Shown one piece after another: positions 1 to 6,895 of a stretch of 64,000 nt of DNA. The stretch covers positions 2,232,001 to 2,296,000 of the forward strand of contig NZ_JAHBZI010000001.1 of assembly GCF_019635515.1 (NCBI RefSeq). The letters are read 5' to 3'. Within the stretch, counting starts at the first letter, position 1. Each line of letters opens with the position of its first letter. Source of the DNA: Sphingomonas sp. (GTDB taxonomy: Bacteria; Pseudomonadota; Alphaproteobacteria; Sphingomonadales; Sphingomonadaceae). The notes beneath the pieces were generated by a model. That model did no database searches. It was not told the origin of the DNA and saw only the letters and a program-made list of their open reading frames with translations. The position numbers and the translations under genes were made by a program.

Positions 1-1048
1 TGAACAGCGAGGCGGAAGGCACCGGCGCGGTGCCGAACGCGGCGAGCGCGCCGGTCAGCAGCACCATCCCATAGACTTGCGGCGTCAGCGGCACCCCGAA
101 CGCCTGCAGCGCGAACATGCTGAGCAGGCCGACATACATCGCCGTTCCGTCCTTGCCGATGCTCGCGCCGAGCGGCAGCACCGTCGAGAAGATCGAGCGG
201 CCGACGCCGAGATTCTTTTCCGACACGCGCATCGCCACCGGCAGCGTCGCCGAGCTGGACGCGGTCGAGAACGCCACCACCAGCGCATCGACGATACCGC
301 GAAAGAACGGCAGCAGCGGCAGCTTGGCGAGCAGCCGCAGGATCAGGCTGTGGACCACGACGATCTGGATCAGCGAACCCAGCACCACCGCCAGCGCCAG
401 CCAGCCGACATTGACGAACACCGCCGCGCCGTTCGCCGCCACCGCATTGGCGATCAGCGCGAATACGCCAAACGGCGTCGCTTCCATGACGATGCCGACG
501 ACCTTGAGCAGCACTTCCGACAGCGATTGCAGCGTGTTCGCGAACGGCTTGCCCGCTTCGCCGGCGACAACGGTGCCGACGCCGATCAGGATCGCGACGA
601 AGATCAGAGCGAGCATGTCGCCCTTGGCCAGCGCGTCGAAGATGTTGAGCGGGATGATCCCAATCAGCTGCTGGTACGGCGTAACCGCCTCGCCCAGCGC
701 ATGCGGCGCGGCGGTGCCGAGCGGCGCGCCGACGCCGGGCTGGACGAGCGTCGCCACCAGCATGCCTACCGACACCGCGATCGCGGTGGTGAAAGCGAAC
801 AGCCCGATCGTCCGCCCGCCCAGGCTGCCGAGGCGCTTGGGATCGGCCAATGCGGTAATCCCGGACGCGATCGTCACCAGCACGATCGGCGCGACCAGCA
901 TGCGGATCGCCCGGACGAACAGATCGCCCATGAACATCACGGACGGCGCGGCCGAGGGCCAGACCAGCGCGAACACCAGCCCCAGCGCCAGCGCCGCGAG
1001 CACCCGCTTCCACAGCGCGATCCCGAACCACATCCTCAGCACGTGCAT
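1..1048 (-). CDS. Dicarboxylate/amino-acid:cation symporter (DAACS/SDF family), C-terminus cut by window edge
   Basis: Inner-membrane carrier of the GltP/DctA family, expected to import glutamate, aspartate or C4-dicarboxylates. About 349 codons are present, with many hydrophobic helices. The serine-rich hairpin HP1 reads STASSSATLP and the HP2 tip reads GTAPVPSAS. The TM7 motif, usually NMDGT, is here GKDGT, so the residues that normally bind sodium are altered. I give the ATG at 1048, but the GTG at 1042 sits about 6 bases after a GGGGGAGG ribosome site and may be the true start. It is the last gene of the D-amino-acid operon, separated from the deacylase by a palindromic repeat. Substrate is inferred from context. 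Confidence 0.88.
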   Translation of the reverse strand, partial: MHVLRMWFGIALWKRVLAALALGLVFALVWPSAAPSVMFMGDLFVRAIRMLVAPIVLVTIASGITALADPKRLGSLGGRTIGLFAFTTAIAVSVGMLVATLVQPGVGAPLGTAAPHALGEAVTPYQQLIGIIPLNIFDALAKGDMLALIFVAILIGVGTVVAGEAGKPFANTLQSLSEVLLKVVGIVMEATPFGVFALIANAVAANGAAVFVNVGWLALAVVLGSLIQIVVVHSLILRLLAKLPLLPFFRGIVDALVVAFSTASSSATLPVAMRVSEKNLGVGRSIFSTVLPLGASIGKDGTAMYVGLLSMFALQAFGVPLTPQVYGMVLLTGALAAFGTAPVPSASLF

Positions 1049-1061
1049 CCTCCCCCTTTGT

Positions 1062-1134
1062 GCTCCTGCGAAAGCGGGAGCCTAGGATCACAAGCGAAAC
1101 GCCAGCGACTCTGGGTTCCTGCGTTCGCAGGAGC
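1062..1134. repeat. REP-type palindromic doublet (imperfect inverted repeat)
   Basis: Two arms, 1062-1088 and 1108-1134, are near-perfect reverse complements. Each is itself a small palindrome around a GCGAAxGC core flanked by CCT/AGG and followed by an ACCCAG-like tail (more diverged in the left arm). The layout matches the doublet at 60675-60757. It lies between the deacylase and the symporter gene, so transcripts would carry a long hairpin that could stabilise or terminate the mRNA. Confidence 0.6.
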
Positions 1135-1142
1135 CCGGAATA

Positions 1143-2702
1143 TCAGCGGCAGCTCCCCGGCGTCGGCTTGTGCGGCAGCGCGCGCCCCGCGGCCTTGCCG
1201 GTCACCTTGCCCTTGTCGACCGCCAGCACGCCGTTGACGACCACGCTGCGAACGCCCGCGGCAAGCTCGGTCGGATGCTCGTAATCGGCGCGCGACGCGT
1301 AGGTCTTGGGATCGAACACAACGATATCGGCGAACGACCCCGCGCTCAGCCGCCCGCGCCCGGTCAGCCCGAAGGTATCCGCGGTCAGCGTCGAGCTTCG
1401 ATAGATGAACTGGCCGAGCGTCAGCACATGCCGTTGCTTGACGTAATAATCATATTTGCGCGCGAACGTGCCGTAGACGCGCGGGTGCCCGCCCGAAGCG
1501 TCGGAGCCGGTCATCACCCAGGGCCGCGCCATGAACGCCTCGATATCCGGTTCGGCCTGATTGAACGACACCACGCCGGGATCGGCGATCTTGATCACTT
1601 CGATCGCGGCGGTAACGGCATCCTCGCCGCGCGCCTTGGCGACCGCGGCCAATGTCTGGTTCTTGTATCGCCCCTCGACGATCAGCAGCTTCTCCGCCCC
1701 GCCGCGCTTGCGCAGATTTTCGACGATCCCGTCGCGCAGCTTCAGCTCCACGCCCGGATCGGCAAAGCGCTTGAGCAGCGCCGGGCGCCCGCCGTCCTGC
1801 GCCCAGATCGGCATCAGCGACGCGACCAGGCTCGTGCCGCTCGCCGACCACGGATATTGGTTCGCGGTCACCTTCTGCCCGGAGCGTCGCGCCGCTTCGA
1901 TCTTGGCGATGATCGCGCCAGCCTGTCCTTGCACATCGACGCCCAGCGCCTTGATGTGGCTGATATGCGCCGGCAAATGCCCTTCGCGCCCGATCCGGAT
2001 CGCCTCGTCGATCGCCGCCGCCAGCCCGACGGTGTACGAACTCTCGTCGCGGATATGGCTGTCATAGGTGCCGCCGCGCTTGCCCGCCTCCCGGGCGAGC
2101 TCGATCACTTCCTCGGTCGTGGCGAAGCTCTGCGGCGCGTAGAACAATCCGGTCGAGAGTCCCAATGCGCCGTGGCACATCGCGTCGGCGACCATGTCCT
2201 TCATCCGCACCATCTCGGCCGCGCTCGGCGCGCGATTGTCCGCGCCAACCACCTTCTCGCGGATCGCCCCGAAACCGACATAGGCGGCATAGTTGATCCC
2301 GACCGGATTGACCTTCGCGCCGCCCAGCACCTTGCCGAGATCGGGACTTCCGCCCCCGTCATTGCCGATGAACGCGGTCGTCACGCCCTGCATCAGGAAC
2401 GCCGGCACCAGCCGCCGCGCCGGGTCCTTGGAGGCAAGATCGCCTTCCATATGCGTGTGCGGATCGATGAAGCCCGGCGCGACGATCATGCCCTTGGCGT
2501 CGATCACCCGCGCGGCGATGACATTCGCGTGGCGGCTGACCGAGACGATCCTGTCGCCGCGGATCGCGACATCGCCGACGAAGGGCGCGCCGGTGCCGGT
2601 ATAGATCGTGCCGCCGCGGATCAGCAGATCGATCTTCTGCGGCGGAGCGCTGGCGGCGCCCAGCGACAGTGCGACGGTCCCGAGCAGCAGCGCGATCTTC
2701 AT
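1143..2702 (-). CDS. N-acyl-D-amino-acid deacylase (D-aminoacylase-like amidohydrolase)
   Basis: Metal-dependent amidohydrolase of about 519 residues with a signal peptide (MKIALLLGTVALSLGAASA), so probably periplasmic. The metal-binding HxH is in GFIDPHTHMEGD and the catalytic aspartate is in MTGSDASGGHP. The segment that usually holds a zinc-binding cysteine (GNCG) reads GNDGGG, an Asp replacement. ATG 2702 overlaps the stop of the upstream epimerase as ATGA; a TTG at 2714 would also be open but is less likely. In this operon it may deacylate N-acyl-D-glutamate or other N-acyl-D-amino acids. The family is clear; the exact substrate is not. Confidence 0.85.
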   Translation of the reverse strand: MKIALLLGTVALSLGAASAPPQKIDLLIRGGTIYTGTGAPFVGDVAIRGDRIVSVSRHANVIAARVIDAKGMIVAPGFIDPHTHMEGDLASKDPARRLVPAFLMQGVTTAFIGNDGGGSPDLGKVLGGAKVNPVGINYAAYVGFGAIREKVVGADNRAPSAAEMVRMKDMVADAMCHGALGLSTGLFYAPQSFATTEEVIELAREAGKRGGTYDSHIRDESSYTVGLAAAIDEAIRIGREGHLPAHISHIKALGVDVQGQAGAIIAKIEAARRSGQKVTANQYPWSASGTSLVASLMPIWAQDGGRPALLKRFADPGVELKLRDGIVENLRKRGGAEKLLIVEGRYKNQTLAAVAKARGEDAVTAAIEVIKIADPGVVSFNQAEPDIEAFMARPWVMTGSDASGGHPRVYGTFARKYDYYVKQRHVLTLGQFIYRSSTLTADTFGLTGRGRLSAGSFADIVVFDPKTYASRADYEHPTELAAGVRSVVVNGVLAVDKGKVTGKAAGRALPHKPTPGSCR

Positions 2703-3688
2703 GGCGTTCCCCAAAAGCCCCGCTCGGGTGGCAGGAGCATCCCGCCTTCGTCCCGCACGCCGCCGGCGCGATCCTCAGCGAGCCAGATCGGACCGTCAAG
2801 GTCCACAAAGTCCGACATCCGCGCGACATGCAGCGCCGCCGCGATCGACAGCGATGAACTGACCATGCAGCCGGTCATCAGCCCAAGGCCCCGCGCCCGC
2901 GTCGCATTGGCGAGTTCGAGCGCGGCGGTGAGCCCGCCCGACTTGTCGAGCTTGACGTTGACCACCTGATAGCGCCGCGCGACGACATCGAGATCGGCCG
3001 CGACATGCACCGCTTCGTCGGCGCAGATCGGGATGGCGGGCGTGAAACCTTCCAGCCATTCGTCGGCACCGGCGGACACGGGTTGCTCCAGCAGATCGGT
3101 ACGCAATTCGACCAGCAGCGGCTCGATGCCGCGCAGCAAAGCCTCGTCCCAGCTCTCGTTGGGATCGACGATCAGCCGGCAATCGGGCGCCGCCGCGCGG
3201 ACTTCGCGAAGCTGCGCCTCGGGATCGATCGCATCGACCTTGACCTTGAGCAAGGGCGCACTCGCCATCGCCTTGGCCGCCACAGCCATCGCTTGGGGGG
3301 TATCGATCACCACCGTCAATGCGCTCGCCAGCCGATGCGGCTCGGGCGCGCCGATCAGTTCGGCGACCGACCGCCCCGCCCGCCGCGCCTCCAGATCCCA
3401 TAATGCGCAATCCACCGCGTTGCGCGCCGCGCCCGGCTGCAGCAGCGCCTGCAGCGCCGCGCGATCCGCCCCGCCCTCGATCGCGGCGCGGACGCCCTCG
3501 ATCTCCGCCAGCGTCTTCTCGATGGTCTCGTCGTAGCGCGGATAGGGCACGCCCTCGCCCTGCCCCACCACATCGCCGTCCGCGATCGTCACCGTCACCA
3601 CATCCGCCTGCGTCTTCACGCCCCGCGAGATGCGGAAGGGGTGCGTCAGCGCGAAGCGGTCGTGCTGAGCGCGGAGGGTGCGGTGCAT
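2699..3688 (-). CDS. dgcA: Enolase-superfamily dipeptide / N-acylamino-acid epimerase (DgcA-like)
   Basis: A 329-residue muconate-lactonizing-subgroup enzyme. Visible active-site pieces are KVKVD (KxK base), IVDPNESW, LLEQPV and CADEAVH (three metal ligands) and VNVKLDKSGG (second base). Family members epimerise L-Ala-D/L-Glu dipeptides. When paired with a DUF1611 protein, the enzyme is known as DgcA and racemises N-acetyl-D-glutamate. The start at 3688 lies 43 bases inside the end of the DUF1611 gene, and the end overlaps the deacylase by four bases, so the three genes are tightly coupled. The symbol rests on that neighbour pairing rather than on specificity residues. Confidence 0.82.
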   Translation of the reverse strand: MHRTLRAQHDRFALTHPFRISRGVKTQADVVTVTIADGDVVGQGEGVPYPRYDETIEKTLAEIEGVRAAIEGGADRAALQALLQPGAARNAVDCALWDLEARRAGRSVAELIGAPEPHRLASALTVVIDTPQAMAVAAKAMASAPLLKVKVDAIDPEAQLREVRAAAPDCRLIVDPNESWDEALLRGIEPLLVELRTDLLEQPVSAGADEWLEGFTPAIPICADEAVHVAADLDVVARRYQVVNVKLDKSGGLTAALELANATRARGLGLMTGCMVSSSLSIAAALHVARMSDFVDLDGPIWLAEDRAGGVRDEGGMLLPPERGFWGTP

Positions 3689-4680
3689 AGCAACTCGTCG
3701 ATAATGGCATCGACGCCGAAGGCGATCGGATCGGTGCAGGGCAGGCCCAGAGCGGCCTCGGTAATGCGGCACAGATCGCGCGCCTGCCCAGGCGCAAGAC
3801 CGGAAGTGTTGAGACACACGCCGACCGCGCGGACATTCGGGCTGGTCAGCCGCGCGACCTGGAGATTGGCCTCGAGGCACTCCTTCAGGCTCGGCAGCTT
3901 CCGGCCGGGAATACCCCGCATATGCTCGCGGCTCGGATCGTGGCACATGACGATCGCCTCGGGCTGCGCACCGTGGAGCAATCCGGTCGAGACCCCGGCG
4001 AAGCTCGGATGGAACAGCGAACCCTGCCCCTCGATCAGATCCCAGCCGTTATCGTCGCGTGCCGGTGCGAGCTGCTCGATCCCGCCAGAGATGAAGTCCG
4101 CCACCACCGCGTCGATCGGCACGCCGGCGCCGGCGATCAGGATACCGGTCTGTCCAGTCGCGCGGAAATCGGCCTTGATCCCGCGCGCCTTGATCGCGTC
4201 GGCCAAGGCGATCGTCGCGTACATCTTGCCGACCGAGCAATCGGTGCCCACCGTCAGCAGCCGGTGCCCCGGCCGCGCATAGCCATTGCCGACCTTCAGG
4301 TCGGCCGGCGGATCGCGAACGTCGAACAGCTGCAGTCCCTTGCTTTCGGCCAGCTTCACCAGTCGCGGCTCGTCGCGCAACCGCTGGTGGAGGCCGGAAG
4401 CGATGTTCATCCCCGCCTCTAGGCCCGCAATCGCGTCCTGCACCAGGTCCTCACCCATGCTGCCGCCCGAGTTGGCGATGCCGAGCACGAGGGTCTTCGC
4501 CCCCGCAGCGGCGCCTTCGGTCATGGTCAGGCGTGGCAGGTCGAGCGTCAGCGCGCAGTCATCATGACGGAACTCGCCGACGCAATCGTGGCGGCGAAAG
4601 GTCGCCAGCCCGCGCGAGGTCTTGATGCCGATGAAATCGGTGCTGTGGCCGAGATAGAGGAGATAAGGTGCGGGTATCAT
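3646..4680 (-). CDS. dgcN: DUF1611 family protein, probable D-glutamate N-acetyltransferase DgcN
   Basis: Roughly 344 residues with a P-loop in the C-terminal half (GTDCSVGKM), followed by DAIKARG and a TGQTGILIAG segment, as in DUF1611 proteins. In marine proteobacteria and haloarchaea such proteins (DgcN) acetylate D-glutamate, and the product goes to the epimerase DgcA, here the next gene. I chose ATG 4680 because family members begin just before a PYLLYLG-type strand; an ATG at 4740 with GGAAGG in front is open too. A small inverted repeat (4684-4698) lies before the start. It is the first enzyme gene after the LysR gene. Confidence 0.82.
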   Translation of the reverse strand: MIPAPYLLYLGHSTDFIGIKTSRGLATFRRHDCVGEFRHDDCALTLDLPRLTMTEGAAAGAKTLVLGIANSGGSMGEDLVQDAIAGLEAGMNIASGLHQRLRDEPRLVKLAESKGLQLFDVRDPPADLKVGNGYARPGHRLLTVGTDCSVGKMYATIALADAIKARGIKADFRATGQTGILIAGAGVPIDAVVADFISGGIEQLAPARDDNGWDLIEGQGSLFHPSFAGVSTGLLHGAQPEAIVMCHDPSREHMRGIPGRKLPSLKECLEANLQVARLTSPNVRAVGVCLNTSGLAPGQARDLCRITEAALGLPCTDPIAFGVDAIIDELLCTAPSALSTTASR

Positions 4681-4749
4681 CCCGGAGACCGTATCTCCGC
4701 CCCGCCCCGCCCCGGGCATATTGTATGCGCCCCCGCCCATAGCCTTCCG

Positions 4750-5634
4750 TTATGAGGCGGCGATCACCCGCTCAAGCGTCTTGAGGAAATCGGTGGCCAG
4801 CGCGGTCGGCGGCCGATTGGTCAGGAACATCGCATGCACGTCGAACCGCAACGGGTTCTGCAACGGCCGCATGGCCAGACCCGGCGCCAGCGACGCCTTT
4901 GCCGTGAAGTTGTCGACCACCGTCAGCCCCACGCCCTGCCGCACCAATGCCGAGGCGATATAGAAGGTCCGCGCGGAGACGACCTCGTCAAGCTCGACCT
5001 CGGCACGCTGCAATTCCTGGGTGAATATCTGGCCGATCGGCCCGCTCTGGCCGACGCTGATGAAGCGCTTGCCCGAGAGGATTTCGATCCCGACCCGCTC
5101 GGGCGCGTTCGGCATATCCTCTTCGCGATACAGCACCGCCAATTCGCCGCCGCCCAGCTTCTTGGCTCCGATGGGCGCCGCGTGCGGCACTTCATAGGCG
5201 ACCGCGATCTCGGTCTCACGCTCGTACAGCTTGCGCAGCAGATCGTCGTGATGAACCGTCTGGAGATCGAACTTGACGCTGTCATGCGTGCGCAGGAATT
5301 GCGACACCGCCGTCGGCAGCGCGCTGAGCGCCAGGCTGGGCAGCGCCGAGATGCGCAGCATTCCGCCCGATCCGCGCCGCAAATTCCGTCCCGCTTCGCG
5401 CAGGGCATAAACGCGATCCTGAATCTCGGCGACTTCGCTGAACAGGGTATGCGCGTCCTCGGTCGGCACCAATCGTCCTGATGCGCGCTGGAAAAGCTGG
5501 AAGCCCAAAAGCGACTCGGCATGGCGCAGCATCTTGGAAACCGAGGGCTGCGAGACGTTGAGCGCCCGCGCCGCGCCGCTGACCGACCCGTTGACGTAAA
5601 CGGCGTGGAAGATCTCGATATGCCTTAAGTTCAT
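4750..5634 (-). CDS. LysR-family transcriptional regulator of the D-amino-acid operon
   Basis: A 294-residue LysR-type protein. The N-terminal helix-turn-helix (residues about 1-60, MNLRHIEIFHAVYVNGSVSG then LNVSQPSVSKML) is followed by a periplasmic-binding-protein-like effector domain. It is the first gene of the minus-strand operon, ending about 70 bases before dgcN, and is divergent from a serine hydrolase across only 56 bases. That arrangement suggests it senses a D-amino acid, plausibly D-glutamate, and controls both directions. The ligand is inferred. Confidence 0.85.
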   Translation of the reverse strand: MNLRHIEIFHAVYVNGSVSGAARALNVSQPSVSKMLRHAESLLGFQLFQRASGRLVPTEDAHTLFSEVAEIQDRVYALREAGRNLRRGSGGMLRISALPSLALSALPTAVSQFLRTHDSVKFDLQTVHHDDLLRKLYERETEIAVAYEVPHAAPIGAKKLGGGELAVLYREEDMPNAPERVGIEILSGKRFISVGQSGPIGQIFTQELQRAEVELDEVVSARTFYIASALVRQGVGLTVVDNFTAKASLAPGLAMRPLQNPLRFDVHAMFLTNRPPTALATDFLKTLERVIAAS

Positions 5635-5690
5635 AGGTGCGCAGCCTATCGCGGTTTGCGGAAAGGGGAAGCCCGAGTCATGTTGCGGGG

Positions 5691-6854
5691 ATGTTGCTCA
5701 GCACCCTCCTGCTCGCCGCGGCATCGCCGCAAGCCGCTTCCACCCAGCCCGTCGCCCAGGTCCGCGTCGCCTTCGATGCCAGGGGAGAAACCGGCATCAA
5801 GGCTTTCGGTCTCGCTGACATCGCCGCGAACCGGCCGATCGGCGTCGACGATCCGGTCCGCGTCGCCTCAATCTCGAAGATGGTGACCGCGATCGGCGTG
5901 CTGCGGCTGGTCGAGCAGGGCAAGCTCAACCTCGATGCGGACGTGTCGCGCTATCTCGGCTGGAAGCTGCGCAACCCCGCCTTCCCCGACAAGGTCATCA
6001 CGCTGCGGCTATTGCTCTCGCACCAGTCGAGCCTCACCGACAATATCGATTACGTGCTGCCGCTCGACGCCGATATGCGCGCCATCCTCGAAAAGCCCGA
6101 GGCATGGGACGCCGCGCACGCGCCGGGCACCTGGTTTCACTACACCAATTTCAACACGCCGGTGGTCGCCGCGGTGATGGAGAAGGTTACGGGCGAGCGC
6201 TTCGACAAGCTTATGGCGCGGCTGGTGCTCAGGCCGCTCAAGATCGACGCCTGCTATCAGTTCGTCACCTGCTCGGATTCCGCGATCCGGCGCGCGGTGG
6301 TGATCTACCGCGACAACAAGCCGACCAAGGACGATCACCAGGGCGCGCTGCCCGCCTGCCCGGTTACCCCGGCAACCGACGGCAGCTGCGATCTCGCGAT
6401 GTGGAAGCCGGGCCGCAACGGCGCCACTTTCGCACCACAAGGCGGCCTGCGCATCTCCGCGCGCGGGCTGGCGCGGATCGGGCGGATGCTGCTCGGCCGG
6501 GGCACCCTCGACGGCGTCCGCCTGCTCAGCCCGCGCTCGGTCACGATCCTCGAAACGCCGCTCTGGACCTATAACGGCAAGAACGCCGATATCGATAATG
6601 GCTTCCACTGCACCTACGGCCTCGCCACCGAGATTCTCGCCACGCCCTTCTCCGGCTGCCGCGACGATCCCTTCGGCGACGGCATCCGTCGTTTCGGCCA
6701 TGCCGGAGAGGCATATGGCCTCAAATCTGGGCTGTGGATCGACCCCGCGAGCGGCACCGGCGTCGCCTATTTCTCCACCGACGTGCCCGCCACCCCGGGC
6801 AAGCGCTCGGCGTGGAGCCTCACCGAAGAGCAGCAGGCCCGCCCGGGCGAATGA
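5691..6854 (+). CDS. Class-C-type serine hydrolase (beta-lactamase / D-aminopeptidase family), exported
   Basis: About 387 residues with a short signal peptide ([17 protein letters not shown]). The penicillin-binding-fold motifs are all present: SISK (S60, K63), YTN in FHYTNFN, and HAG in RFGHAGEA. Such enzymes hydrolyse beta-lactams, D-amino-acid peptides or esters in the periplasm. The ATG at 5691 fits the signal peptide, although the frame is open further upstream. It is divergent from the D-glutamate operon, so cleavage of D-amino-acid-containing muropeptides is an attractive but unproven role. Confidence 0.8.
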   Translation: MLLSTLLLAAASPQAASTQPVAQVRVAFDARGETGIKAFGLADIAANRPIGVDDPVRVASISKMVTAIGVLRLVEQGKLNLDADVSRYLGWKLRNPAFPDKVITLRLLLSHQSSLTDNIDYVLPLDADMRAILEKPEAWDAAHAPGTWFHYTNFNTPVVAAVMEKVTGERFDKLMARLVLRPLKIDACYQFVTCSDSAIRRAVVIYRDNKPTKDDHQGALPACPVTPATDGSCDLAMWKPGRNGATFAPQGGLRISARGLARIGRMLLGRGTLDGVRLLSPRSVTILETPLWTYNGKNADIDNGFHCTYGLATEILATPFSGCRDDPFGDGIRRFGHAGEAYGLKSGLWIDPASGTGVAYFSTDVPATPGKRSAWSLTEEQQARPGE

Positions 6855-6890
6855 TCGCCGTCGTCTCCGCCCGCGCGGGGACGACGGCGA
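6855..6890. terminator. Bidirectional hairpin terminator
   Basis: Arms of 16 bases (6855-6870 and 6875-6890) pair fully except for one G-T wobble, around a 4-base loop. It begins right after the stop of the serine hydrolase and lies 5 bases before the stop of the convergent M16 protease. There is no long T-run on either side. Confidence 0.7.
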
Positions 6891-6895
6891 TCGGC

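Noticed and set aside
1062..1134. CRISPR-like repeat unit
   Set aside because: Only two arms in inverted orientation, no regular spacing and no cas genes; it is a REP-type palindrome.
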